A stretch of DNA of 64,000 nucleotides from Bacteroidales bacterium (GCA_012519055.1 JAAYQU010000031.1:1-64000); one strand, 5' to 3'. Shown: positions 52,874 to 62,834, numbered from the stretch's first letter. Numbers and translations: made by a program. The notes: generated by a model from the sequence alone, not told the origin.

Positions 52874-55800
52874 ATGACAACAACTCAAAAGAATCCCATT
52901 TTTGCGATCAAGAATCTGCTTTTGTTAATAACTCTTTTTATTTATCCCTTTACAATCGTTTTTTCGCAAGACTACAGCTTAACGTTTGATCCCGAACGCG
53001 ACTACAAGGAGGGATTGCGTCTTTTTAATGAAAAGCGTTATGCTTCTGCTCAGCAATATTTTGATAGGCTCAGTGATCGCGAACAAAGAGTAGGGTTTAG
53101 CGATATTTCATCAGATGCCGAATATTTTGGAGCTATTTGTGCTATTGAACTACACAACAAAGATGCCGCAGCCCGTATATTGAGATATATTGAAAATCAT
53201 CCGGGCAGTCCACGAATAATGATGGCGCATTTTCAAATGGGACGACATTTGTATAGATTAAAAAACTATTCGGCAGCTGCAAAATGGTTCGACAAGGTTA
53301 CGCGGCAAGATTTAGTTGAAGACCAATTAGCAGAGTTCTATTTCAAAAAAGGATACTGTGCATATATGACAGAAAATTATGTTTTGGCAAATAGAATGTT
53401 TTACGAACTTGTAGATAAGCCAAAATCAGATTTTTATGAACCAGCCCTCTATTACTATTCACATCTTGAGTACGAAAAGAAGAATTACCAAACAGCACTA
53501 CAAGGGTTCGAGAGACTAACTGAAAGTCAGGTGTTTGGTAAATATATGCCATATTATATATCTCAGATATATTTTCTTCAAAAACGATATCAGGAGGTAA
53601 TTGATTACGTTCCGCAACAAATTGATAAGGTTGATGATGAGCGCGTTCCGGAACTAAAACGAACTATTGGCGAGTCGTACTTTAGATTAGAGAAGTTCGA
53701 TAGTGCAGTCCACTATCTTGAACAGTATAAAGAGGTCGCCGAAAGCTACGAAAGATATGATATTTATCAACTTGGATTCGCCCATTATAAAATCGGGAAT
53801 TATGAGCAAGCAACAAAAAATCTAAGCATGGTAACAAACACTACCGATTCGTTGTCGCAAAATGCTTATTATCACTTAGGAGACAGTTATTTAAAATTAA
53901 ATGATAAGAAAAATGCTCACTTAGCTTTTGGTAATGCCTGGCGTATGCCGTTTTTAAAAGATATCCAAGAAGATGCACTGTTTAACTATGCAAAACTAAC
54001 TTACGAGCTTAGCTATGCCCCATTCAATGAGACAATTAGAAACTTTGAAACCTATCTTGAAATGTTCCCAAATTCGGGACGTAGAAATGAGGTTTACGAC
54101 TATTTGGTAAAAGTTTATCTAACCGGACGAAACTACAAAGAAGCTCTCGCTTCATTAGATAGGATAAAAGATACGAATAGGATACTCGATAATGCCCGAC
54201 AACGCACCACTTTCTATTACGGGATAGAGTTGTTTACTAATCAAAATCTCACCGAAGCTGCAAAAATGTTAGAGCAGTCAATTGCTTCCAAAGGCGATGA
54301 TCATAAAATGAGAGCAATGACAAGTTATTGGTTAGCAGAGGTTTACAATCGTCAAAATAAATACAGTGCAGCGTTAAGCTCATACGATCAGTTTCTTACA
54401 ACGCCCGGTGCATATAACACTAAAGAGTATAGACTAGCAAACTATAATATTGGTTATATCTACTTTAATAAAAAAGATTATAACAACGCAATCCATTGGC
54501 TAAAACTGTTTGCCGAAAGACCCATTGCCGACAAACGATTTGAAATTGATGCTTACCTAAGACTTGGTGATAGCTATTTTGCACAGAAACAGTATTCTCG
54601 CTCGGTTGAAAATTATGAAAAAGCAATTGTTGCAAGTGATGGTACAAGTGAATACGCTTATTTCCAGAAAGGTATATCTTATGGGTTGATTGAAAAACAG
54701 AAAGAAAAAATAGAAACACTAAACTATTTTTATACAAACAACAGATCAATTTATGCTGATGTTGCAATTTACGAAATTGCCAAAGCCTATACACGTATGG
54801 GTAATAACGAGAAAGCAATAGAGTCGTACCAATATATCGTAAATTCATTTCCCAATAGCTTGTTAAACGTAAAATCGCAGTTACAAAGCGGACTTTTAGC
54901 TTTTAATTCGGGCGAAAATCAACGTGCGGTAAACTATTTAAAACGTGTAATCGAGAATTATCCCGCAAGTCCCGAAGCTAACGAGGCAGCTGCAACATTG
55001 AAAAATGTCTATGTTGAAATGAACGATGTTGACAGCTATTTTTCCTATGCTAAAGCAATTAATCGAGATGTAAGCGCAATCGAAAAAGACTCGCTAACAT
55101 TTATAACCGCTGAAAAAGCTTATTTGTCAAGTGATTACAATAAAGCAATATCAATGCTGACAGACTATTCTAAAAAGTATCCCAACGGAAAATTTCTGTC
55201 AAATTCCGAGTTCTACAGAGGAATGAGTGCATTAAAGATTAAGGATACAACAATGGCAATAGCTGCTTTTACTAAAGTTGCTGAGCTTCCAAGAAATATT
55301 TACTCAGTGCTTGCTGTGACAGAATTGTCGAGACTTTGCTATAGAACAGGCGATTACGCTTTAGCCATTAAATCATATGAAAAATTGATAGAGATAGCCG
55401 ATGCAGAAGAGCTTCTTGCTGAGGGACATATCGGAATAATGCGCTGTAACTATAAGCTAAACAATTGGGACAAAGTTCCAGAGGCGGTCGAAGATGTTTT
55501 AAAATTGCCAGGTGTATCGCAAGAGATTCAAATTGAAGCTATATACTCTCGTGCTAAAGCCCTATACGCTATGAATAGCTATGGTAAAGCTTTGATAGAT
55601 TTTAAGGAATTACAAGCAAATACTAGAACACCCGAAGGAGCAGAGGCAAGGTATATGGTAGCGCAAATATTACAAAAAACAGGTAAGCCCGACGATGCAG
55701 AAAAAGCAATTCTTGAATACATAAAAGTATCGACACCGCATTATAAGTGGTTAGGTGAGAGCTTCTTATTATTAGCAACAATTTTGAAAGATAAAGGCGA

Positions 55801-55963
55801 TAATTTTCAAGCAAAAGCATATTTACAAAGCCTGTTAGATAGTTATCCTGATGATAACGATGGAGTGAAAGTCCGGGCTAATGAGATACTAAGCTCAATT
55901 TCAATGATTGAAAATGAACCCTTTGAAAAACAAGGCGAAGATGTTTTAATAGATGTACAGTAA
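52874..55963 (+). CDS. Large exported TPR protein
   Basis: A 1029-residue protein with a signal peptide (ending VFSQ, about residue 34) followed by some 20 tetratricopeptide repeats over its whole length. Clear units are YKEGLRLFNEKRYASAQQYFDRL, MAHFQMGRHLYRLKNYSAAAKWFDKV, DAYLRLGDSYFAQKQYSRSVENYEKA and EFYRGMSALKIKDTTMAIAAFTKV. It is presumably periplasmic. The next gene, 24 bp downstream, encodes a barrel protein, and this pairing of a TPR protein of about 1000 residues with a barrel recurs in Bacteroidota as far as I recall. The TPR protein may hold cargo or an envelope complex at the outer-membrane partner. Confidence 0.85.
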   Translation: MTTTQKNPIFAIKNLLLLITLFIYPFTIVFSQDYSLTFDPERDYKEGLRLFNEKRYASAQQYFDRLSDREQRVGFSDISSDAEYFGAICAIELHNKDAAARILRYIENHPGSPRIMMAHFQMGRHLYRLKNYSAAAKWFDKVTRQDLVEDQLAEFYFKKGYCAYMTENYVLANRMFYELVDKPKSDFYEPALYYYSHLEYEKKNYQTALQGFERLTESQVFGKYMPYYISQIYFLQKRYQEVIDYVPQQIDKVDDERVPELKRTIGESYFRLEKFDSAVHYLEQYKEVAESYERYDIYQLGFAHYKIGNYEQATKNLSMVTNTTDSLSQNAYYHLGDSYLKLNDKKNAHLAFGNAWRMPFLKDIQEDALFNYAKLTYELSYAPFNETIRNFETYLEMFPNSGRRNEVYDYLVKVYLTGRNYKEALASLDRIKDTNRILDNARQRTTFYYGIELFTNQNLTEAAKMLEQSIASKGDDHKMRAMTSYWLAEVYNRQNKYSAALSSYDQFLTTPGAYNTKEYRLANYNIGYIYFNKKDYNNAIHWLKLFAERPIADKRFEIDAYLRLGDSYFAQKQYSRSVENYEKAIVASDGTSEYAYFQKGISYGLIEKQKEKIETLNYFYTNNRSIYADVAIYEIAKAYTRMGNNEKAIESYQYIVNSFPNSLLNVKSQLQSGLLAFNSGENQRAVNYLKRVIENYPASPEANEAAATLKNVYVEMNDVDSYFSYAKAINRDVSAIEKDSLTFITAEKAYLSSDYNKAISMLTDYSKKYPNGKFLSNSEFYRGMSALKIKDTTMAIAAFTKVAELPRNIYSVLAVTELSRLCYRTGDYALAIKSYEKLIEIADAEELLAEGHIGIMRCNYKLNNWDKVPEAVEDVLKLPGVSQEIQIEAIYSRAKALYAMNSYGKALIDFKELQANTRTPEGAEARYMVAQILQKTGKPDDAEKAILEYIKVSTPHYKWLGESFLLLATILKDKGDNFQAKAYLQSLLDSYPDDNDGVKVRANEILSSISMIENEPFEKQGEDVLIDVQ

Positions 55964-55987
55964 AACTTTTCGAAAAATTATAAACGT

Positions 55988-57655
55988 ATGAAAATTTACA
56001 CCAAATCATTAATTAGCATATTGTTCGTAGCCGCTATATATACGTCAGCACAAGCCCAAGAGCCTAAAAAAGAGCAAACTAAAGAGGTAGTGGTTGAGAA
56101 AGAGTATGAACCAGTTGTTCGTGAAGCCGAACGCATTACGTTACTACCTGAATTTGAAGATACTGCAAAAGTTCAAATCGATTTTGATTATAATATAAGG
56201 TCTTCAGCTATGTACGGCAAATTTGCACCTCGAGCAATTAAGCCAGCTAAGCTTATGGGAGAACCTATCTATCCAATTGAGCATGCGTATATTTTGTTAG
56301 GAGTAGGAAATTATCTTTCCGGAATAGGTCAAGTTAGAGTAAATTCGTTGAGAAACCAAGAGCATCAATGGTTTGCAGGAGCTGATTTTTTTGGTTCATT
56401 TGGAAAAATCAAAGACCAGTGGAACCGTGATGTTAAACTAAACTCCACAGATACGGAAATATTGGCAAACGGGAAAAAGTTTTTCAAACGCTCAGCGCTG
56501 GAGGGCAATATACAATTCAACAATAATAGATGTAACTACTATGGTCAAGCCATTTCTCCCACTGAAATTACCATCCCCGACTCGCTACTAACAGATGATT
56601 ATCAATCTGTTACCCGTTTTAATGCTGATATTTCGCTTTATAGTTTCGATCGTAGCAGCAAGAAAGCCAATTTCACTACTACGTTAACATTTAATCATTT
56701 ACAAGCAAAAAATGATGTGGTTGAGGATAAGTTTGGTCTTAACGTTTATGTTGATAAATATTACGACAAGCAATTTCTTGGCATGGAGGCGAAATTCAAA
56801 TACATTAACAATGAAAACCTGCCCGACACCATAAGTAACTTTTTTATAGATTTTAACCCTTGGTTGGGATTATTCGGGAAAACATGGCGTATCCAGGTGG
56901 GAGCCAACTCTACTTACAACGAGCATATTACAAAATACTATTTATATCCTAATGTTAAGCTACATTACAATATTGCGGCGTTTTTCTTGGTGCCTTATGT
57001 CGAGGTGACTGGGAATTACCAATTGAATACATTTGAGCGAATGGTTGATGAGAACTTTTTTATCAATCCACGGTTGTCGGTCGAACCCACAAATAATAAA
57101 TTGATTGTTAACGGTGGGATAAGAGGTATGGTTAGTAGTCGTTTAGGTTTCAATGCTAATGCAACATATCAGAAAACAGCAAATCAATATTTTTACGTGC
57201 CCGACACATCAGACCTTCGCGGACGCTTCTTTACAGTTGAATATGACAATATGTCAATCTTTTCAGTAGGTGGCGAGCTTTCTTGGAAGCAGTCCGACCA
57301 ATTAAATATTATTTTGCGTGGACAATATTCAACCTATACCCTCGATTCACTTGCAGCACCTTGGCACTTGCCACGTATTGTTGCAGACTTAACCGTCCGA
57401 TATCGTTTGATAGAAAAATTGACACTCTCAAGTGACCTATTTTATCGTGGCGAAAGAACTGTCAAAAAAGTTGACGGAACACAGGGAGTTTTAGATCCTT
57501 TAGTCGATTTAAACATAATGGCAGAGTACCAGCTAAACCGTATTTTCGGGTTTTTCATCAAAGGATGCAATATTCTTAATCGTCGTCAGTATGTCTATGA
57601 CAACTATCAAATGCATAGGTTGCATGTTTTGGCGGGGGCTAAGATACTATTTTAA
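55988..57655 (+). CDS. Outer-membrane beta-barrel protein, TonB-receptor-like without plug
   Basis: A 555-residue protein: signal peptide (ending TSAQAQ), then a polar linker EPKKEQTKEVVVEKEYEPVVREAERI that repeats Glu/Val, then about 480 residues of alternating amphipathic strands of the kind found in 16- to 22-strand barrels (AGADFFGSFGKI, NFTTTLTFNHLQ, LTVRYRLIEKLTLSSDLFYRG). The C-terminus, LHVLAGAKILF, ends in Phe as in outer-membrane proteins. No TonB-box/plug domain is visible. It follows the TPR gene by 24 bp. Confidence 0.8.
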   Translation: MKIYTKSLISILFVAAIYTSAQAQEPKKEQTKEVVVEKEYEPVVREAERITLLPEFEDTAKVQIDFDYNIRSSAMYGKFAPRAIKPAKLMGEPIYPIEHAYILLGVGNYLSGIGQVRVNSLRNQEHQWFAGADFFGSFGKIKDQWNRDVKLNSTDTEILANGKKFFKRSALEGNIQFNNNRCNYYGQAISPTEITIPDSLLTDDYQSVTRFNADISLYSFDRSSKKANFTTTLTFNHLQAKNDVVEDKFGLNVYVDKYYDKQFLGMEAKFKYINNENLPDTISNFFIDFNPWLGLFGKTWRIQVGANSTYNEHITKYYLYPNVKLHYNIAAFFLVPYVEVTGNYQLNTFERMVDENFFINPRLSVEPTNNKLIVNGGIRGMVSSRLGFNANATYQKTANQYFYVPDTSDLRGRFFTVEYDNMSIFSVGGELSWKQSDQLNIILRGQYSTYTLDSLAAPWHLPRIVADLTVRYRLIEKLTLSSDLFYRGERTVKKVDGTQGVLDPLVDLNIMAEYQLNRIFGFFIKGCNILNRRQYVYDNYQMHRLHVLAGAKILF

Positions 57656-57759
57656 AGTCAATTAGCAATGTGCAATGCTTGCACTCGGTCGCTGGCTTGT
57701 CGAAGTGAACAATTAACAATAACGAATTGAGAATAGAATAAGCTTCACAAAACACTAAT

Positions 57760-57788
57760 GGCACACGCAATATACGTCGTATAGTGCC
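57760..57788. promoter_or_regulatory. Inverted repeat upstream of the DUF4249 gene
   Basis: GGCAC (57760-57764) and GTGCC (57784-57788) flank the palindrome TATACGTCGTATA (57771-57783), 20 bp before the ATG. This could be an operator or a leader hairpin. The rest of the 153 bp gap contains word-like repeats near 57661-57720. Confidence 0.35.
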
Positions 57789-57808
57789 GTTAAAATCAAA
57801 AATTTTAT

Positions 57809-58693
57809 ATGCAAAAATTATATTCTATTTCCCTGTTTCTAATTTGCATTGCATTTTTTTCGTGTCGCGAATTAGTTACAGACCAATTTCCTCACTACGA
57901 CCAGAAGCCAGTTGTAAACGCTGTAATAGTTGCAAATGATACCATGCTTGTACACTTATCATATGCAAGTAGTATTGGAATCGAGCCTTTGGCTGTAATT
58001 GAAAATGCAATAGTCGAAATATCAGATAGTTCGGGATATGCAGAGGTGTTGGATTATAGAGGTGACGGCATTTACAAGTCGCAAACAACGGCAGTGGCTG
58101 GAGCGACATACTATATTACTGTTAAAGTAGATGGCTTTGAGACCGTTACAGCTCAATGCACTGTTCCCAACGCAGAACAAATTGTGGACATTGTACACGT
58201 TGATATTGCAGGGGTGAATGACGAGGGAGCAACCTACCCCTCGGTTTCAGTTACATTTACTAACAATCCCACCGAGACACAATATTTCGAGATTGTTCTA
58301 AGGTTGTTAGAGTACGACAGCGAAAGACATGCCGAGCTTATAAACGTAACCGACCCTATAATAATGAACGAGGGAATTAATTTGGCAATGTTTAGTAATA
58401 GTATGTGTGTCGATTCTGTACATACGGTTACTCTTAACTATACGACTAACCATTTTAATATGAGCACTATGGAGCTATTTCCGCTTATCGTTGAGTTCAG
58501 AACCATTGATTTGTCGTACTATCAATATTGCAGACAGCTATACTTGTATCAATTGGGTCGATACCCTGAAGCTTTCTCAGGGAATGTAAGTCCCACCGGG
58601 CTTTATAGCAACGTGAAAAATGGTCTTGGAATATTTGGGGCTTATTCGGCAGTTGTTGCAGATACTATATTTCCAACCCACGATATAAGATAG
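57809..58693 (+). CDS. DUF4249 family lipoprotein
   Basis: A 294-residue protein with a lipoprotein signal (lipobox AFFSC, C19) followed by Ig-like strands: KPVVNAVIVANDTMLVHLSYASSIG, ENAIVEISDSSGYAEVL, GATYYITVKVDGFETVTAQCTVP. This order (DxKPVVxAxI ... AxVxIxDxxG ... YxLxVxxxGxxxxxAxxxVP) defines DUF4249, proteins regularly paired with TonB-dependent receptors in Bacteroidota and presumed to act in substrate binding at the surface. It ends 3 bp before the receptor gene, so the two are co-expressed. Confidence 0.9.
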   Translation: MQKLYSISLFLICIAFFSCRELVTDQFPHYDQKPVVNAVIVANDTMLVHLSYASSIGIEPLAVIENAIVEISDSSGYAEVLDYRGDGIYKSQTTAVAGATYYITVKVDGFETVTAQCTVPNAEQIVDIVHVDIAGVNDEGATYPSVSVTFTNNPTETQYFEIVLRLLEYDSERHAELINVTDPIIMNEGINLAMFSNSMCVDSVHTVTLNYTTNHFNMSTMELFPLIVEFRTIDLSYYQYCRQLYLYQLGRYPEAFSGNVSPTGLYSNVKNGLGIFGAYSAVVADTIFPTHDIR

Positions 58694-58696
58694 AGT

Positions 58697-61117
58697 ATGA
58701 AGCGTTTAGCAATACTATTAACTGTTATTTTACTCAAAACGCTTTCAGTGCAAGCGCAGAGCTCTGTACGATTATCGGGGATTGTGAAAGATGCATCCAC
58801 AGGCGAAACTATTATAGGTGCTTATGTATCAGATACTGTGTTTAAAAAAATTACTGTTACCGACAATAACGGATATTTTAATTTAAGTGTAAAAACATCG
58901 TCAGTTGTAAGGATATCGTTTATTGGTTTTGCTGACAGTTTTTTGTTACCGCCATTTTTGACAGATACCATTGTATCAATAGAGTTGACGCCGGGACAGG
59001 AGCTTGCCGAGGTTGTAGTTGTAGAGTCACGGTATACGCAGTCTAATGTTGCGTCTTTGGGTAGGAGGGAGCTAACACTAATTCCTGCAATTGGCGGAAA
59101 ACCTGATATTGCCAAAGGATTGCAACTTTTGCCTGGCATAGCAAGTCAAAATGAGGGGTCGAGCCTTTTGCTTGTGCGTGGTGGAGATCCCGGACAGAAC
59201 CTTTATCATTTCGACAATGTACCGGTATTGTATGTGAACCATTTAGGAGGATTTATGTCGGTCTTTAACCCCGAAATAATCAATAATATAGATGTTTACA
59301 AAGGCGGTTTTCCTGCGCGATACGGTGGCAGGCTCTCTTCGGTTGTTGATATAATTCAGCGCGAGGGCAGTAATGTCGGACATAAGGGATCGTTTGGGAT
59401 AGGGATTACAGATTTAAACTTTTCAGTCGAGGGACCAGGATTTACAAAACGGACAAGCTATATTATCACAGGGCGAAAAACTATGATTGACCCGTTGATG
59501 TATGCGGCAAGTAGATTTTTTGAAAACGAATATCGAGTTATGTACGGATTTCACGATTTGAATGCCAAATATACGTGGAAGCCGACCGAAAAGACATCAC
59601 TAAGTTTTAATTTTTATCAGGGTGATGACTATATCGTGTACTGGAGGAACAACGATTATTCCAGATACAAGGAAAAACACAACAACGTTAATGTTTGGGG
59701 AAATATTCTCACTTCGGCAAACCTAAAGCATGTTGCAACACCACGACTTTATGTCACTGCGGCAGCGCACTACAGTCGATATCGAATAAAAAATCGTACA
59801 AAGTATGAATTTAGTGGAGCAGAGGAGTCGCTGTCGATAGATAAAACGCAACTATCTAATGTACAAGACGTTGGCTTGCGTTTTTCTGCCGACTACAGTC
59901 TTACATCTTTTTGGAAAATTGAGGCAGGTAGCAATGTGTCGTATTTTAACCATTTGCCAAGTGCTCTTTATCAAGGAAGTAGAAGAAATTTGGTACAGTC
60001 GGGCAGTATAGAGTCGTTCGAAGCCGTATTATTTGCAAACAATAAGCTCTTTATACTTGAGAAAACTGAGCTAAATCTAGGACTCCGCCAGACAAACTAT
60101 TTTGCTAAACGTTATAGCGATAATCAGTTTGAACCACGTCTTACAATTTCGTCCGAACTGTTTAAGAATAACAGACTTAACGCCAGCTATATGTGGGTTC
60201 ATCAAAATGCACATTTAATGTTAACGTCTGGTAGCATAGCTAATAGCGAGATATGGATTCCTGGCACGTCCGCTACCCCGGGAGCTGAATCACAGCAATA
60301 TACGGTTGGTTGGAACAGCATATTTTTGAAAAACAGATACAGTTTTGATATAACGCTGTATTACAAGACATTAAGCAATTTAGCAACCTACAAAGAGGGA
60401 TACAGTAACTTTTGGGGCGATACGGATTGGCAATCGAAAATAGAATCTGGTGGCGTGGGAGAATCCAAAGGGGTTGAGGTACTTCTAAGAAAAAACAGCG
60501 GTACGCTGACAGGATTTTTATCCTACACCTATTCGCTGACAAATCGTAAATATCCTAACATAAACAACGGAAAACCATATATTTACGATTACGACCGTCC
60601 GCACTCGTTGTCAATTTCAGCAATCTATAAGTTTAACGAAAAATTGTCACTGTCGGCCACATGGGTCTATCAAACCGGATTGCCATATACGCCGGCAATT
60701 GGGCGACAAATTGTTATCGCGCCAAATGCGAATGGAGAAGGCGAACACCTATATTACGAAGCCCTGATTTTTGGAGAGCGAAACAGCGCACGAATGAGTG
60801 ATTATCATCGTTTGGACGTAGCTCTAAACCTCAAAAAACAGTCAAAAAAGGGTCGTTTAGTTGAGTGGACATTCTCTGTTTACAATCTTTACAACAGACG
60901 AAACGCATTCTATTATTACTATAACGATAATGCAACAGGTGAAATTCATCGCCCCGATTTAGGAAACGAATTTAAGCCAATGGCTCTGTATAAAATGTCG
61001 CTTTTCCCGATAATGCCATCTTTTTCGTACAAAATTTATTTCGATGGTCAAAATAGAGATAAGCGAAAAACGCAACCATTTAAACAGAGATTTAAAAACT
61101 GGTTGGAGCACAAATAA
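58697..61117 (+). CDS. TonB-dependent receptor with N-terminal carboxypeptidase-regulatory-like domain
   Basis: An 806-residue outer-membrane transporter. After the signal peptide (ending SVQAQ) comes a CarboxypepD_reg-like domain (about 25-110; SGIVKDASTGETIIGAYVSD), then a plug domain (about 115-230; QLLPGIASQNEGSSLLLVRGGDPGQNLYHFDNVPVLYV and YKGGFPARYGGRLSSVVDI), then a 22-strand type barrel ending PSFSYKIYFDG near the C-terminus. It imports a substrate using TonB energy. The DUF4249 partner upstream is the usual one for this receptor group; the substrate is unknown. Confidence 0.93.
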   Translation: MKRLAILLTVILLKTLSVQAQSSVRLSGIVKDASTGETIIGAYVSDTVFKKITVTDNNGYFNLSVKTSSVVRISFIGFADSFLLPPFLTDTIVSIELTPGQELAEVVVVESRYTQSNVASLGRRELTLIPAIGGKPDIAKGLQLLPGIASQNEGSSLLLVRGGDPGQNLYHFDNVPVLYVNHLGGFMSVFNPEIINNIDVYKGGFPARYGGRLSSVVDIIQREGSNVGHKGSFGIGITDLNFSVEGPGFTKRTSYIITGRKTMIDPLMYAASRFFENEYRVMYGFHDLNAKYTWKPTEKTSLSFNFYQGDDYIVYWRNNDYSRYKEKHNNVNVWGNILTSANLKHVATPRLYVTAAAHYSRYRIKNRTKYEFSGAEESLSIDKTQLSNVQDVGLRFSADYSLTSFWKIEAGSNVSYFNHLPSALYQGSRRNLVQSGSIESFEAVLFANNKLFILEKTELNLGLRQTNYFAKRYSDNQFEPRLTISSELFKNNRLNASYMWVHQNAHLMLTSGSIANSEIWIPGTSATPGAESQQYTVGWNSIFLKNRYSFDITLYYKTLSNLATYKEGYSNFWGDTDWQSKIESGGVGESKGVEVLLRKNSGTLTGFLSYTYSLTNRKYPNINNGKPYIYDYDRPHSLSISAIYKFNEKLSLSATWVYQTGLPYTPAIGRQIVIAPNANGEGEHLYYEALIFGERNSARMSDYHRLDVALNLKKQSKKGRLVEWTFSVYNLYNRRNAFYYYYNDNATGEIHRPDLGNEFKPMALYKMSLFPIMPSFSYKIYFDGQNRDKRKTQPFKQRFKNWLEHK

Positions 61118-61149
61118 AACGTAATACATAAACCTAAATAATTAAATTC

Positions 61150-61779
61150 ATGAGAACAAAACTAACCCTCCTTCTTATTTGTTTTACGATATTGGGTATA
61201 GAAAAGGCTTCATCGCAAAATTCCTATATCAAGGATAGGTTAAACTTAAAAATCGGTTATTCGCGATATAATGAGGGATATTCTTCAACTTTAGACGGTC
61301 CTGGAAAAAGGACTTCTCATATCAGATTTGAGGGCAATTACGGATTTCATAATTTGTTGGAAGGTGGTATTTATGCAGGGCTTTCAAGGTTTAAAGTTTT
61401 TCATTTCGTACCGCCTGATACCATACACATCAATGATTCTGTCTTTATTGATTACTCAAATTCCGTTGTTAAAGATTGCATAGTACTTTTTTATGGAGTG
61501 GGTCTTAATTTTCATATCCTTCCTCTTTTCGTTAAAAGTGAGCAATTTAGGATAGATACGTATGCAACTGTAAAATTTGGAGATATGTTTTTCCCAACCG
61601 TGAGAGCAAGCGGTTTCAAAAGACATCAAATCGAATACGGCGCAGGTCTTGGGCTTGCGCTCTACACCTGGCAACGAGTAGGTTTCTTTGCCGAATATAC
61701 GGCCGGGAAATATTATAATAATTCGAATACTAATTTACGTTTTGGCTTGAGTTTCAAGATTTACAAAGATAAAGAATAG
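61150..61779 (+). CDS. Small outer-membrane barrel-like protein
   Basis: A 209-residue exported protein: signal peptide ending EKASSQ, then eight or so alternating strands (RLNLKIGYSRYNEGYSS, HIRFEGNYGFHNLLEGGIYAG, YGVGLNFHILPLFV, TYATVKFGDMFFP, RVGFFAEYTAGKYYN, LRFGLSFKIYKDKE). This is the pattern of small 8-strand outer-membrane barrels. It follows the receptor by 32 bp and a hairpin at 61807-61831 ends the unit, so it may be an accessory of the receptor system. Confidence 0.75.
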   Translation: MRTKLTLLLICFTILGIEKASSQNSYIKDRLNLKIGYSRYNEGYSSTLDGPGKRTSHIRFEGNYGFHNLLEGGIYAGLSRFKVFHFVPPDTIHINDSVFIDYSNSVVKDCIVLFYGVGLNFHILPLFVKSEQFRIDTYATVKFGDMFFPTVRASGFKRHQIEYGAGLGLALYTWQRVGFFAEYTAGKYYNNSNTNLRFGLSFKIYKDKE

Positions 61780-61806
61780 TTATTAGGTTGAAAATCATAA
61801 CACTGT

Positions 61807-61831
61807 AGAGACGTCACATCGTGGCGTCTCT
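61807..61831. terminator. GTAGAGACG-family hairpin acting as terminator
   Basis: AGAGACGTCA (61807-61816) pairs with TGGCGTCTCT (61822-61831) with one G-T-type mismatch, followed by TTTTCCC. It lies 28 bp past the barrel gene and shares GTAGAGACG ends with 38079-38106 and 45274-45431. Confidence 0.7.
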
Positions 61832-61964
61832 TTTTCCCTTCTTAATCTCTCTTAATTCGTTAATGGTTTAAAACCAGTAACGCTCTAATTTATTACTTTG
61901 TTAATTTTATTCATAAATAGCTTAACAAAATTAAACAATAATTTAATTTTATTAAAAAATGTAT

Positions 61965-61972
61965 TATCTTTG
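61965..61972 (+). promoter_or_regulatory. Promoter of the DUF2089 operon; decides its start codon
   Basis: TATCTTTG, exact TAnnTTTG, 28 bp before ATG 62001. An in-frame ATG at 61959 lies upstream of this box and so cannot be the start of a transcript begun here. Confidence 0.6.
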
Positions 61973-62000
61973 TAGCATTATTAATAAAAAAAATAAAATT

Positions 62001-62270
62001 ATGTTACCTACATCTTGTCCGAGTTGTCAAGCACAGCTAAAAGTAATGGCTTTGAAATGCGAGAGTTGTCAGACAGAAGTTTCTGGACTGTACGAACTTC
62101 CGGTACTACTCCGTCTTTCAGAAGAGGAGTTGCAGTTTATTCTCCGCTTTGTGAAGAACAGCGGAAGTCTAAAAGATATGTCGGCGGAGCTCAAACTGAG
62201 TTATCCTACCGTGCGAAATATGTTAAATGAAATCATTCAAAAAATTCAAAATTATGAAGAAAAGAACTAA
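62001..62270 (+). CDS. DUF2089 family zinc-ribbon/helix-turn-helix regulator
   Basis: An 89-residue protein. The N-terminal half is a zinc ribbon with PTSCPSCQAQL and KCESCQTEV (four cysteines), the C-terminal half a helix-turn-helix with LSEEELQFILRFVKNSGSLKDMSAELKLSYPTVRNMLNEII, typical of DUF2089. I take ATG 62001 because the promoter box lies inside the longer frame. It overlaps the next gene by 17 bp. Members are thought to regulate the membrane-protein gene beside them; here that would be the Yip1-like gene. Confidence 0.88.
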   Translation: MLPTSCPSCQAQLKVMALKCESCQTEVSGLYELPVLLRLSEEELQFILRFVKNSGSLKDMSAELKLSYPTVRNMLNEIIQKIQNYEEKN

Positions 62271-62829
62271 CAATTGGAGCTTAATTTGGAACCCATTTAC
62301 ACGCATTGCTGGTTGGCAGGCTTTTGGCGTGGGAATAGTTATTGTAGTTATATCGGCGGTGCTGGCAAGCTACGGCAATCTGGTTTTTGATGGTGCTGTT
62401 GACGCTCATTTCGGAAGCAATGTCGGAGTTGCTAAATCGCTTATAATTACAGGCATAAGTCTGTTTTCTGTTGTGCTCACAATGTACGTTGTTGGGATAA
62501 TTATTTCAAAAAACTTTAGGTTTGTTGATATTTTAGGCACAATGACGCTTGCTCGAGCACCATATCTATTGTTAGCGGTTTTAGCACCGTTTGCTACTTT
62601 ACCTGATGTGGAGCAAATGCTTCAAAATCCAATGATTGTACTTGAATATCCCTCCATTATAATAATTGTAATAATTTCCGTACCGATTATTGTTTGGAGC
62701 ATTGCGTTAATGTACAACGGGTTAAAAGTTTCTACAGGAACAAAAGGCATGAAGCTAACGGTTGGCTTTATTATTGGAGTCCTTGTGGCTGAAATTATTT
62801 CTAAACTATTTATTCACTTAATCTTATAA
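62254..62829 (+). CDS. Yip1-like integral membrane protein
   Basis: A 191-residue protein with five transmembrane helices (about 23-45, 64-90, 95-115, 130-155, 165-190), of the Yip1 type. I start at ATG 62254 (MKKRTNNWSLIWNPFTRIAGW); an upstream ATG at 62227 would overlap further into the regulator. The motif IWNPFTRIAGWQ and DILGTMTLARAPYLLLAVL are the characteristic parts of bacterial Yip1 proteins. Function unknown. It lies between the DUF2089 regulator and a hydrolase lipoprotein gene 5 bp downstream, all on one transcript. Confidence 0.78.
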   Translation: MKKRTNNWSLIWNPFTRIAGWQAFGVGIVIVVISAVLASYGNLVFDGAVDAHFGSNVGVAKSLIITGISLFSVVLTMYVVGIIISKNFRFVDILGTMTLARAPYLLLAVLAPFATLPDVEQMLQNPMIVLEYPSIIIIVIISVPIIVWSIALMYNGLKVSTGTKGMKLTVGFIIGVLVAEIISKLFIHLIL

Positions 62830-62834
62830 TAATT

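Noticed and set aside
61959-62000. Longer DUF2089 start at ATG 61959
   Set aside because: The -7 promoter box TATCTTTG lies inside this extension, and the family begins at the zinc ribbon after 62001.
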